A stretch of DNA of 7,105 bases. Origin: an uncultured Pseudomonadales bacterium (GTDB lineage Bacteria; Pseudomonadota; Gammaproteobacteria; Pseudomonadales; Cellvibrionaceae). Both the position numbers and the translations under genes were made by a program. The notes beneath the pieces are model-generated. The model did no database searches and was not told the DNA's origin. It worked only from the letters and a program-made list of their open reading frames with translations. Shown here one piece after another: positions 1 to 4,989 of the stretch; position 1 is the first letter of the stretch; each line of letters begins with the position of its first letter. The DNA lies in contig CALIUX010000081.1 of the NCBI GenBank assembly GCA_938048505.1, positions 1 to 7,105 of the forward strand, in the 5' to 3' direction.

Positions 1-447
1 GGCACCTGACCGACGAATGGCTTTAGACGCCTCGACGGCACCGTGTACCTGCACGGTCACGGTCAGAGGGCCGCGCGTTGTATCGCCACCGACCAAAGCA
101 CAGTTATACCGCTGAGCTATAGAGATAAAGGACTGACTAAAGGCCTGAATCCACGCCTCGTTAGCCTCGGGTAACGTCAAACCTAAAGTAACCCACAAAG
201 GCTTAGCGCCCATTGCAGCAAGGTCACTCAAAGCCGTTGTAAAGGCACGGCTCGCGATATGCTGCGGCGCCATCCCACTGGGGAAGTGTACCCCTTCCAC
301 CAAGGTATCGAGTGAAACCGCTAACTGATGGCCAGGCGGAAGGTCTAATAGCGCGCAATCATCACCAATACCTAATGCAACACCATTATGCTCAGTAGTA
401 TTACTCGCATGGGTGAAGTACTGGCGGATTAACGCAAATTCATTCAC
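1..447 (-). CDS. thiL: Thiamine-monophosphate kinase, N-terminal part (cut by window edge)
   Basis: ThiL phosphorylates thiamine monophosphate to thiamine diphosphate with ATP (EC 2.7.4.16) in the cytoplasm. I translated 149 codons from the reverse strand; the reading frame runs off the left edge, so roughly the C-terminal half is missing. Family motifs are clear: GIGDDCA (residues 26-32), which supplies magnesium-binding aspartates, SLDTLVEGVHF (45-55), ALSDLAAMGA (72-81) and LVGGDTTRG (118-126). The start is a GTG, because an in-frame TGA lies immediately before it and the resulting MNEFALIRQYF opening is typical of the family. No strong ribosome binding site is visible; a purine-rich GAGCGAG is about 8 bases upstream. 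It follows nusB by 65 bp in the same direction, the usual nusB-thiL pair, and is probably cotranscribed with it. Confidence 0.96.
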   Translation of the reverse strand, partial: MNEFALIRQYFTHASNTTEHNGVALGIGDDCALLDLPPGHQLAVSLDTLVEGVHFPSGMAPQHIASRAFTTALSDLAAMGAKPLWVTLGLTLPEANEAWIQAFSQSFISIAQRYNCALVGGDTTRGPLTVTVQVHGAVEASKAIRRSGA

Positions 448-512
448 TCACAATGCTCGCTCTAAAACTACTCACAGTAAAACATGACGTTGAACGCATT
501 AATGCAAATACT

Positions 513-953
513 TTATCGTTTGGCTTCGGCTTCACGCAGACGCGGTGCGACTTTATCGAGTACACCATTTACAAATTTGTGGCTATCTGTTGCACCAAAA
601 CGCTTGGCTAAGTTGAGTGCTTCATTAATCACAACTTTATACGGTACATCTACGCGGTAACGCAGCTCATAACAAGACAAACGCAAGATGGCCAAGCTGA
701 TTGGGTCAATTTGCTCACGGCTCAGGTCATTCACATGTGGCAAAAAATCCGTTTCCAGTTCACTCAAACGGGCGGGCACACTGTGGATAAGTTCATGCAG
801 GTAATCGACATCGACTTTGCTCATATCGTTATCGGTACGGTATTCTGCTTCGATAACATTCAATGGCGCTTTCGTCATTTGCCACTGATATAACGCCTGC
901 ATAGCATAATGACGCGCTTTACTGCGCAGAGCGGGTAATGGGTTCTGAGACAT
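513..953 (-). CDS. nusB: Transcription antitermination factor NusB
   Basis: NusB is a small all-helical RNA-binding protein that joins NusE (S10) on boxA RNA to support antitermination in ribosomal RNA operons. The 146-residue product is close to the usual length. Visible family features are the basic N-terminal helix [14 protein letters not shown] (12-25), the central [15 protein letters not shown] (83-97), the [14 protein letters not shown] helix (107-120) and [11 protein letters not shown] (126-136). The ATG start is supported by AGGAAA four bases upstream (958-963 on the minus strand). It lies 43 bp downstream of ribH with no terminator-like hairpin between them, so ribH-nusB is a probable transcription unit. 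Linkage of nusB to ribH and thiL is common in Gammaproteobacteria. Confidence 0.97.
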   Translation of the reverse strand: MSQNPLPALRSKARHYAMQALYQWQMTKAPLNVIEAEYRTDNDMSKVDVDYLHELIHSVPARLSELETDFLPHVNDLSREQIDPISLAILRLSCYELRYRVDVPYKVVINEALNLAKRFGATDSHKFVNGVLDKVAPRLREAEAKR

Positions 954-996
954 CGTATTTCCTACTGATTAACGTAACGTAAAGGGTGCGGTAGCC

Positions 997-1458
997 TTAA
1001 AGCTTACCCAATAGTGACACCATTTCGAGTGCCGTACTGGCCGCTTCTTCACCTTTATTACCGGCCTTAGTACCGCTGCGCTCGATAGCTTGCTCGATGC
1101 TATCAACGGTTAACACGCCAAATGTGACGGGGATGCCTGCATCCAATGAAACCTGCGCTAAGCCTTTAGTACACTCCCCTGCAACATAATCAAAATGCGG
1201 GGTGCCACCACGAATCACCGCACCCAATGCAATGATCGCATCATACTGCTTTGAAGCAGCGATTTTTTGCGCAGCGAGAGGGAACTCGAATGCGCCTGGA
1301 GCATAGATAATATCGATATTATCTTCTTCAATGCCATGACGCTTAAGCGTATCAATGGCTCCATCTTTCAAATGCTCAACAACAAAACTATTCCAACGGC
1401 TTACTAATAATGCATATTTGCCTTCGGAACGCTTAAAATCGCCTTCTATAATCTTCAT
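997..1458 (-). CDS. ribH: 6,7-dimethyl-8-ribityllumazine synthase (RibE/RibH beta subunit)
   Basis: RibH condenses 5-amino-6-ribitylaminouracil with 3,4-dihydroxy-2-butanone 4-phosphate to give dimethylribityllumazine (EC 2.5.1.78), the penultimate riboflavin step. With the ATG start chosen here it has 153 residues, the usual size. Active-site motifs are RWNSF (21-25), PGAFEFP (54-60), [14 protein letters not shown] (79-92, H88 being the expected catalytic base), FGVLT (113-117) and the basic SGTKAGNK (128-135). The frame can be extended 11 codons upstream to a GTG at 1491, but the MKIIEGDF opening aligns with the MNIIEANV opening of the E. coli protein and the GTG has no ribosome binding site; AGGCGAGA/GAG purines precede the ATG. 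A TATGAT box at 1498-1503 (minus strand) would even place a transcript start near 1491, though it lacks a matching -35. The gene follows a repeat-filled gap after ribBX. Confidence 0.95.
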   Translation of the reverse strand: MKIIEGDFKRSEGKYALLVSRWNSFVVEHLKDGAIDTLKRHGIEEDNIDIIYAPGAFEFPLAAQKIAASKQYDAIIALGAVIRGGTPHFDYVAGECTKGLAQVSLDAGIPVTFGVLTVDSIEQAIERSGTKAGNKGEEAASTALEMVSLLGKL

Positions 1459-1531
1459 ACTCTGTCTCGCCTGTGCGGCAATACTTGCCACTCAATTATC
1501 ATAAAATTTCAAATGCGCTGCGGTTTAGTCT

Positions 1532-1606
1532 CTAAACAACTTTTACCTAAACCATTCCTACCTAAACCATATTTATCTAAACAATACCTATCTAAACAAT
1601 ACGCGC
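1532..1606. repeat. 15-bp tandem repeat (minisatellite), five units
   Basis: Five consecutive 15-base units fill most of the ribBX-ribH gap: CTAAACAACTTTTAC, CTAAACCATTCCTAC, CTAAACCATATTTAT, CTAAACAATACCTAT and CTAAACAATACGCGC (the last matches only in its first 11 bases). The CTAAAC core is invariant and the second half drifts. A reversed copy of the core (GTTTAG, 1524-1529) sits just before the array. The period is a multiple of three, so open frames cross it on both strands. It would be transcribed if ribBX reads through to ribH. Slippage is the likely origin; a function is not evident. Confidence 0.9.
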
Positions 1607-1620
1607 TCAATAACGGTGAA

Positions 1621-1650
1621 AACGATTAGTGCAATGCAGCACTAATCGTT
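1621..1650 (-). terminator. Intrinsic-terminator-like hairpin overlapping the ribBX stop codon
   Basis: A perfect 12-bp inverted repeat, AACGATTAGTGC / GCACTAATCGTT, encloses a 6-base loop. Read on the minus strand it begins in the last two sense codons of ribBX, contains its TAG stop (1642-1644) and is followed by TTTTC. The stem has only 5 G/C pairs and the U-run is short, so termination may be partial. On the plus strand no T-run follows. It could end the ribBX transcript, act as an attenuator ahead of ribH, or stabilise the 3' end. Confidence 0.65.
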
Positions 1651-2769
1651 AGATATATACTCGGTCACTTCAAGGTTAAAGCCCGATAAGGCACTAAACT
1701 TAAATGGCGCACTCAATAAGCGCATTTTGCACACACCCAAATCTTGAAGAATTTGCGAGCCCGTGCCGACTTGCTTATAGGCTAATTCTGTTTTGGGGGG
1801 CTGCTTACGGCCGCTGACCAACCAGTCAATACTGTCTTCAATTTCTTGCGTTGTTTCACTGTGGCAAATCAACACCAAAACGCCGCTGCCTTCATTAGCG
1901 ACTCTTTCCATTGCATCGTGAAAGCCCCAAGATTGATAACGATTGCCATCACTATCTGTTGCCGCCGCACGCTTAATATTCAATACATCTTTTGCGGTTG
2001 AACCAACATGTACACGGACTAGCGCAGGCGTATCGGCATCAATAGCCCCTTTCACTAGCGCAAAGTGGTGCTCATTTCGAGCGCCATCTAAGTAGGTCTT
2101 AAGGGTGAATTCGCCAAATTTCGTCTCGACGATGCGCTCATTAATACATTCAACGGTTTTTTCATGCACGGTGCGGTATTGAATCAAGTCCGCTATCGTT
2201 CCGATCTTTAAGTTGTGCTCTTTCGCAAAGGCCTCAAGGTCATTGCGGCGCGCCATACTGCCATCATCATTCATCACCTCAACAATAACACCAGCCGGTT
2301 CACAGCCGGCTAAGCGCGCAAGATCACTTGCGGCCTCTGTATGACCTGCACGGCTTAACACTCCACCCGGCTGAGACATAAGCGGGAAAATATGGCCCGG
2401 CTGAACAATATCTTGTGGTTTGGCCTCTTTTTGCACGGCCATTTGAATAGTATGGGCGCGGTCTGCAGCACTAATACCGGTTGTCACACCACTCGCCGCT
2501 TCAATACTGACCGTAAAATTTGTGGCGTAAGCGGCATGGTTATCACGCACCATCAGCGGTAAATCTAGCTGTTTACAACGGGCCTCTGACAGGGTGAGGC
2601 AAATGAGTCCGCGTGCGTACTTAGCCATAAAGTTGACGTCTTCTGGCCGCACTTTCTCGGCCGCCATGATCAAGTCACCTTCATTCTCACGGTCTTCGTC
2701 GTCCATTAACACCACCATTTTGCCAAGGCGTATGTCTTCGATGATTTCCGCTGGAGTATTGAGTTCCAC
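1642..2769 (-). CDS. ribBX: RibBX: 3,4-dihydroxy-2-butanone-4-phosphate synthase fused to a degenerate GTP cyclohydrolase II domain
   Basis: The N-terminal domain (about 1-198) converts ribulose 5-phosphate to dihydroxybutanone phosphate and formate (EC 4.1.99.12). It keeps the acidic DDEDRENEGDLI loop (23-34), GLICLTLSEARC (54-65), GISAADRAHTI (98-108) and RAGHTEAASDL (140-150). The C-terminal domain (about 201-375) has the GTP cyclohydrolase II fold signature but is inactive by inspection: the positions of the three zinc cysteines read S257, A268 and A270, the GRGIGL loop is absent, and TNNPxK near the end is replaced by SAPFKF. This matches the RibBX variant known from Proteobacteria, so GTP cyclohydrolase II must come from a separate ribA. 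Start: an in-frame ATG at 2781 has no ribosome site, whereas the GTG at 2769 has GAGG six bases upstream and gives VELNTPAEIIEDIR, matching the MALN... opening of homologues. Database annotation may use 2781. Confidence 0.95.
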   Translation of the reverse strand: MELNTPAEIIEDIRLGKMVVLMDDEDRENEGDLIMAAEKVRPEDVNFMAKYARGLICLTLSEARCKQLDLPLMVRDNHAAYATNFTVSIEAASGVTTGISAADRAHTIQMAVQKEAKPQDIVQPGHIFPLMSQPGGVLSRAGHTEAASDLARLAGCEPAGVIVEVMNDDGSMARRNDLEAFAKEHNLKIGTIADLIQYRTVHEKTVECINERIVETKFGEFTLKTYLDGARNEHHFALVKGAIDADTPALVRVHVGSTAKDVLNIKRAAATDSDGNRYQSWGFHDAMERVANEGSGVLVLICHSETTQEIEDSIDWLVSGRKQPPKTELAYKQVGTGSQILQDLGVCKMRLLSAPFKFSALSGFNLEVTEYISND

Positions 2770-2775
2770 TGTGCG

Positions 2776-2779
2776 CCTC
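2776..2779 (-). promoter_or_regulatory. Ribosome binding site favouring the GTG start of ribBX
   Basis: On the minus strand GAGG lies six bases before the GTG at 2769. It overlaps the alternative ATG at 2781, which itself is preceded by a C/T-rich stretch with no purine-rich site. Family alignment of the N-terminus agrees with the GTG. Confidence 0.6.
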
Positions 2780-2838
2780 ATGGGGTATTGGGATAATAAA
2801 AAGGGCGAGTATTGTACAGGTAAGTCACCACAAAGTGT

Positions 2839-2856
2839 TTGATCACCTTAGATCAA
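2839..2856. promoter_or_regulatory. Inverted repeat TTGATC-N6-GATCAA in the ribBX leader
   Basis: The 18-base element TTGATCACCTTAGATCAA is a perfect 6-bp inverted repeat with a 6-base spacer. It lies just downstream of the TATAAT box of ribBX, at roughly +9 to +26 of the predicted transcript. It may be an operator for a dimeric repressor or a small RNA hairpin whose loop shows UAAGGU. The arms resemble FNR half sites, but the spacing (8 rather than 4 between TTGAT and ATCAA) does not fit FNR. Confidence 0.4.
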
Positions 2857-2870
2857 TACGTTTCTGCGCT

Positions 2871-2876
2871 ATTATA
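2871..2876 (-). promoter_or_regulatory. Putative -10 box (TATAAT) for ribBX
   Basis: A perfect TATAAT on the minus strand, about 100 bases upstream of the ribBX start, predicts a transcript beginning near 2864. No good -35 is seen at 16-18 bases (candidates there are CAAAAA or GCAAAA), so it would need an activator or be of moderate strength. A promoter here is expected because ribE, the usual upstream gene of the operon, is separated from ribBX by oppositely oriented genes. No FMN riboswitch sequence occurs in this leader. Confidence 0.5.
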
Positions 2877-2947
2877 GTCTTTTTCATCGACGCTTTTTGC
2901 TTGTAAACCTTTTTAATACGCTACAAACACAGAAAGCAAGAATCTAC

Positions 2948-3026
2948 CAAGCACCTGCTTAGTTACAAGCACTAGTTACAAGCACCTATTAGTTACAAGC
3001 GCCCATAGTTAAAAGCGCCTAATTAG
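2948..3026. repeat. Irregular tandem repeat, CAAGCxC...AGTTA units of 13-18 bp
   Basis: Five adjoining units begin with CAAGC (the last with AAAGC) and four of them end with AGTTA: 2948-2965 (18 bp), 2966-2978 (13 bp), 2979-2995 (17 bp), 2996-3011 (16 bp) and a decayed copy at 3012-3026. It fills the gap between the divergent ribBX and DUF1294 genes, upstream of the ribBX -10 box. Unit length varies, unlike the 15-bp array downstream of ribBX, and there are no spacers of CRISPR type. Confidence 0.8.
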
Positions 3027-3027
3027 C

Positions 3028-3072
3028 TAGTAGTGATTAGTAGTAATCGATAAACCATAGGTAAACCATGAC
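3028..3072. repeat. Two further micro-duplications reaching into the DUF1294 start
   Basis: TAGTAGTGAT is followed directly by TAGTAGTAAT (3028-3047). Then TAAACCATAGG is followed directly by TAAACCATGAC (3051-3072), the second copy containing the ATG of the DUF1294 gene. The TAAACCAT core also occurs in the 15-bp array at 1532-1606. Together with the preceding array this makes about 125 bases of nearly continuous short duplications. Confidence 0.65.
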
Positions 3073-3433
3073 CCGTTATTACTGGCCCATTTATCTTTTG
3101 ATGGTCACTTTAGGGCTCGCTTATATTACGAGCAAAATAACAGCTGTTGTTCCGGTGGGATTTTTTATTGCCAGCCTGATAACGTACGGACTGTACTTTA
3201 AAGATAAGTATGCAGCAAAAAAAGGGACATGGCGTATACCAGAGAAGACTCTCCATTTGGCATCGCTATTGGGTGGGTGGCCAGGTGCCATAGTGGGTCA
3301 ACAGCAACTTCGGCACAAAACGCAAAAAACACGCTTTCGCGTTATCTTTTGGCTCGCAGTAATCACAAACATTATCATAATGACAGCCCTACATATGCCG
3401 CAATTACACGCGATGATTGGGTTAAGTCACTGA
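3068..3433 (+). CDS. DUF1294 family integral membrane protein
   Basis: The 121-residue product has three predicted membrane segments (about 7-21, 27-44 and 92-108). Between the second and third is the DUF1294 signature: YFKDKYAAKKGTWRIPEKTL (43-62), then LLGGWPGA (67-74) and LRHKTQKTRF (81-90). Family members are small inner-membrane proteins, sometimes fused to a cold-shock domain, which is absent here; their biochemical role is not established. The ATG start is preceded by a weak AGG six bases upstream and sits in a short duplication. The gene diverges from ribBX and points toward the small exported-protein gene, with a terminator-like hairpin between them. It is not part of the riboflavin pathway and seems to be one of the genes separating ribE from ribBX. 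Confidence 0.9.
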   Translation: MTRYYWPIYLLMVTLGLAYITSKITAVVPVGFFIASLITYGLYFKDKYAAKKGTWRIPEKTLHLASLLGGWPGAIVGQQQLRHKTQKTRFRVIFWLAVITNIIIMTALHMPQLHAMIGLSH

Positions 3434-3648
3434 TAACTAAATAACCAATAAATAATCGACCAATACAAAAAGCCTAGCTGCTAGCGTGTAAATGCTATGC
3501 AATCGATACAGGTCAGTCGAGAAAATGTATAACTACTAAACCAGCGACCAAAAAGCACCACAGGTGTTACCGCTTACAACGTGAATGCGATACAACTATC
3601 AGTGCTTTGGCAGCGAGGAATAAGTATTGATTTTGTTATGGTACAACC

Positions 3649-3679
3649 GGTTATCGCGTTATACGCGAGCAACCTTTTT
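3649..3679 (+). terminator. Terminator-like hairpin downstream of the DUF1294 gene
   Basis: The arms GGTT and AACC close an inner TCGCG / CGCGA stem with a TTATA loop (3659-3663); one A on the left faces GC on the right as a small internal loop. Five T's follow directly (3675-3679) on the plus strand. It lies about 215 bases after the DUF1294 stop and ahead of the convergent small-protein gene. The rest of the 280-base gap (3434-3713) shows no gene or clear signal. No T-run follows on the minus strand. Confidence 0.55.
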
Positions 3680-3713
3680 AAATAAAACAAATGCGACTAA
3701 CTATTAGCCAGCT

Positions 3714-3980
3714 TTATTTAGCAGGCTTAAGTTCCAAACGTACTTTCTGACCTTTTTTCAACATTGCCATATCAGAAGATTTGCCTGTAACGGTTTCGTA
3801 TTTTGCGCTTTTGTCATACTTGAACGTCACCAACTCTTTAGTTTTGGCTTTAATCACAGAAACAGTGCTTGCTTGTGAGTTAATGCTATCAACCTTTCCA
3901 TTAAGATAAGTTGTTTTAGCAGATGCCTCAACTGAAGCTAACGCGATAAAAGCAGAAATGGTCAAAGCAGAAATTTTCAT
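3714..3980 (-). CDS. Small exported protein of unknown function (DUF1344/DUF5666-like)
   Basis: The 88-residue product begins with a signal peptide (MK, hydrophobic 4-16, then AxA at 19-21, cleavage expected before K22), leaving a basic mature protein of about 67 residues in the periplasm or outside. The mature part reads as a small beta-rich domain: LNGKVDSINSQASTVSVI (26-43), LVTFKYD (50-56), then LKKGQKVRLELK (74-85). This pattern of a G-x-V-x-x-I strand, alternating strands and a closing KGQKV strand resembles short OB-like domains such as DUF1344 or DUF5666. That is a resemblance, not an assignment. The ATG start has a strong AGGAGA seven bases upstream (3988-3993). Its leader holds a 9-bp hairpin and repeated GTAACACT elements, which suggests regulated expression. 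It is convergent with the DUF1294 gene. Confidence 0.8.
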   Translation of the reverse strand: MKISALTISAFIALASVEASAKTTYLNGKVDSINSQASTVSVIKAKTKELVTFKYDKSAKYETVTGKSSDMAMLKKGQKVRLELKPAK

Positions 3981-4017
3981 GATGCTATCTCCTAGAAAGA
4001 AATTAAGTAAAGGTTTA

Positions 4018-4040
4018 TAGGCAAAGCTTTTCTTTGCCTA
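4018..4040 (-). promoter_or_regulatory. 9-bp hairpin in the leader of the small exported-protein gene
   Basis: TAGGCAAAG and CTTTGCCTA pair perfectly around a 5-base loop, 38-60 bases upstream of the ATG at 3980. It lies within the probable 5' leader and outside the ribosome site. Only a few A/T bases follow in the minus direction, so it is not a convincing terminator; transcript stabilisation or a regulator target are alternatives. Confidence 0.5.
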
Positions 4041-4041
4041 C

Positions 4042-4093
4042 GAGTGATACTGTAACACTCATTTGTTACTATTTTGCAACAAAGGGTAACACT
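4042..4093. promoter_or_regulatory. Clustered GTAACACT / TGTTAC elements, candidate operator region
   Basis: GTAACACT occurs at 4052-4059 and again at 4086-4093, 34 bases apart (about three helical turns). GTAACA at 4052-4057 also forms an inverted pair with TGTTAC at 4064-4069, spacer 6. The first copy is part of the imperfect palindrome GAGTGATACTGTAACACTC (4042-4060). The cluster is 62-113 bases upstream of the small exported-protein start, where regulator sites would be expected. I cannot name the regulator. Confidence 0.4.
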
Positions 4094-4341
4094 TTTAAAC
4101 TAATTTCTTCTTAAAGAGAAAACAAATAGATCAAAAAATACTATATTGGCACGAAAATCAACTTATCGCACAATAAAAGAGCGAAAGATCACCTTTGGAG
4201 CATGCAGAAAGGGTTACCTCTGGTCACACATTCTCTTTTTGATCTTAGCGGGAGGAAGTGATGAAATGAGAAACCTATAAGAATACGGCTCACCTGAGCT
4301 ATCATCCAAAACATATTAACTAGTGTGCAGAGGGCAAGCAG
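4094..4341. other. A/T-rich intergenic region with possible structured RNA and orphan ribosome site
   Basis: This is the rest of the 361-base gap between the small exported-protein gene and the 4342 gene. It starts A/T-rich, with a TACTAT box at 4139-4144 that has no well-spaced -35. At 4181-4191 and 4240-4249 the arms GCGAAAGATCA and TGATCTTAGC could pair (7 bp plus 2 across an internal loop), enclosing a second possible stem, ACCTTT (4191-4196) with AAAGGGT (4208-4214). A 19-codon frame at 4202-4261 has GGAG only one base before its ATG and is not called a gene. A strong ribosome site, GGAGG at 4251-4255, is followed only by two- and four-codon frames. Confidence 0.35.
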
Positions 4342-4914
4342 GTGATAGCAAAGATCAAATCCGATATCATTTCAGCTGTTATAAGTGGTGCCGTAGGTGC
4401 TGTTGTTACCGTAGCAATTGGCGCAGTAACCGTCGTGTCGCCCTTACGCGATGATATAAAAGTGCTAGAAAAGTCACTTGAGCGCTTTAAATATGGTGAA
4501 ACCATAGAAGATGTCAGAACAGACGAGCTTGATTTTAGCGTTGAAAGCATTGAGCGTGACTCACACAATATTCTTCGTATCACACTTGTTATTAATAATT
4601 TAAAAAGTCATGCTCGTGAAAATTTTGGAATTATAAAAGAGTACACCACAGTCCAAACCGAAAACCTCACCGTTTACACTGCAGATAGAATCAAAATCTT
4701 CAATACCACTCTTTCAGACTCAAAGGGTGTCTATCGCGCAATACCAGCAAACGCTAAGCATATCCCAATCATCATTGAGATAGACAATTTTGAGCCAAAT
4801 CACAAGTATATATCTAGCTTAGTCTTACAATTCAACAGCGATAATAGATATAACAAACACGATGCGATGTTCACCGACTTACAGATCAGCGATCTAGCTA
4901 CCTCGTCAAATTAG
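4342..4914 (+). CDS. Membrane-anchored protein of unknown function
   Basis: I do not recognise this 190-residue protein. A single hydrophobic, Ala/Val/Gly-rich segment (about 10-33) follows a short basic N-terminus (K4, K6), giving a signal-anchor with the rest probably in the periplasm; there is no signal-peptidase site as clear as in the neighbours. A short charged heptad-like stretch follows (35-50, DDIKVLEKSLERFK). The remainder looks beta-rich, with strands at ILRITLVINNL (77-87), IPIIIEIDNF (141-150) and ISSLVLQFNS (157-166), and it has no cysteines. The start is GTG, supported by GAGGG seven to eleven bases upstream (4330-4334). Its DNA is more A/T-rich than the rib genes: 17 of 60 bases are G/C at 4561-4620, against 34 of 60 at 2281-2340 in ribBX. 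It precedes the BNR_4 gene by 75 bp in the same direction, so cotranscription is possible. Confidence 0.75.
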   Translation: MIAKIKSDIISAVISGAVGAVVTVAIGAVTVVSPLRDDIKVLEKSLERFKYGETIEDVRTDELDFSVESIERDSHNILRITLVINNLKSHARENFGIIKEYTTVQTENLTVYTADRIKIFNTTLSDSKGVYRAIPANAKHIPIIIEIDNFEPNHKYISSLVLQFNSDNRYNKHDAMFTDLQISDLATSSN

Positions 4915-4916
4915 AT

Positions 4917-4959
4917 GGCTTAAGCCTGTACCGGCTCAGTACTTAAGAAGCTTTATTTT
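4917..4959 (+). terminator. Weak hairpin and T-rich stretch between the 4342 gene and the BNR_4 gene
   Basis: A 10-base palindrome GGCTTAAGCC (4917-4926) begins just after the stop codon. CTTAA (4919-4923) can pair with TTAAG (4943-4947), and GTAC (4928-4931) with GTAC (4939-4942), before the T-rich stretch around 4953-4959. The stem is short and interrupted and the T-run is not adjacent, so this may only reduce transcription into the BNR_4 gene. Confidence 0.25.
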
Positions 4960-4989
4960 TCAATTTTTAGCATAGGAAAGTAATAACCA

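Noticed and set aside
496..505. Palindrome GCATTAATGC between nusB and thiL as terminator
   Set aside because: It has no loop and no T-run in the minus direction, and nusB-thiL are expected to be cotranscribed.
1532..1606. CRISPR array
   Set aside because: Units are contiguous 15-mers without unique spacers and no cas genes are nearby. The same applies to 2948-3026.
2594..2842. Plus-strand open frame opposite the ribBX start
   Set aside because: It is the antisense shadow of a well-supported coding region, with no family motif. The same holds for plus-strand frames over nusB and ribE and the minus-strand frame over the 4342 gene.
2839..2856. FNR/CRP-type binding site
   Set aside because: The arms look FNR-like, but TTGAT and ATCAA are separated by 8 rather than 4 bases, and it does not match the CRP consensus.
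2782..3067. FMN riboswitch upstream of ribBX
   Set aside because: The conserved riboswitch blocks (such as AGGGCAGGG followed by the later conserved helices) are not present on the minus strand, and the gap is largely short repeats.
4202..4261. 19-codon plus-strand frame as a gene
   Set aside because: Its GGAG is one base from the ATG, too close for initiation, and the product shows no recognisable motif.
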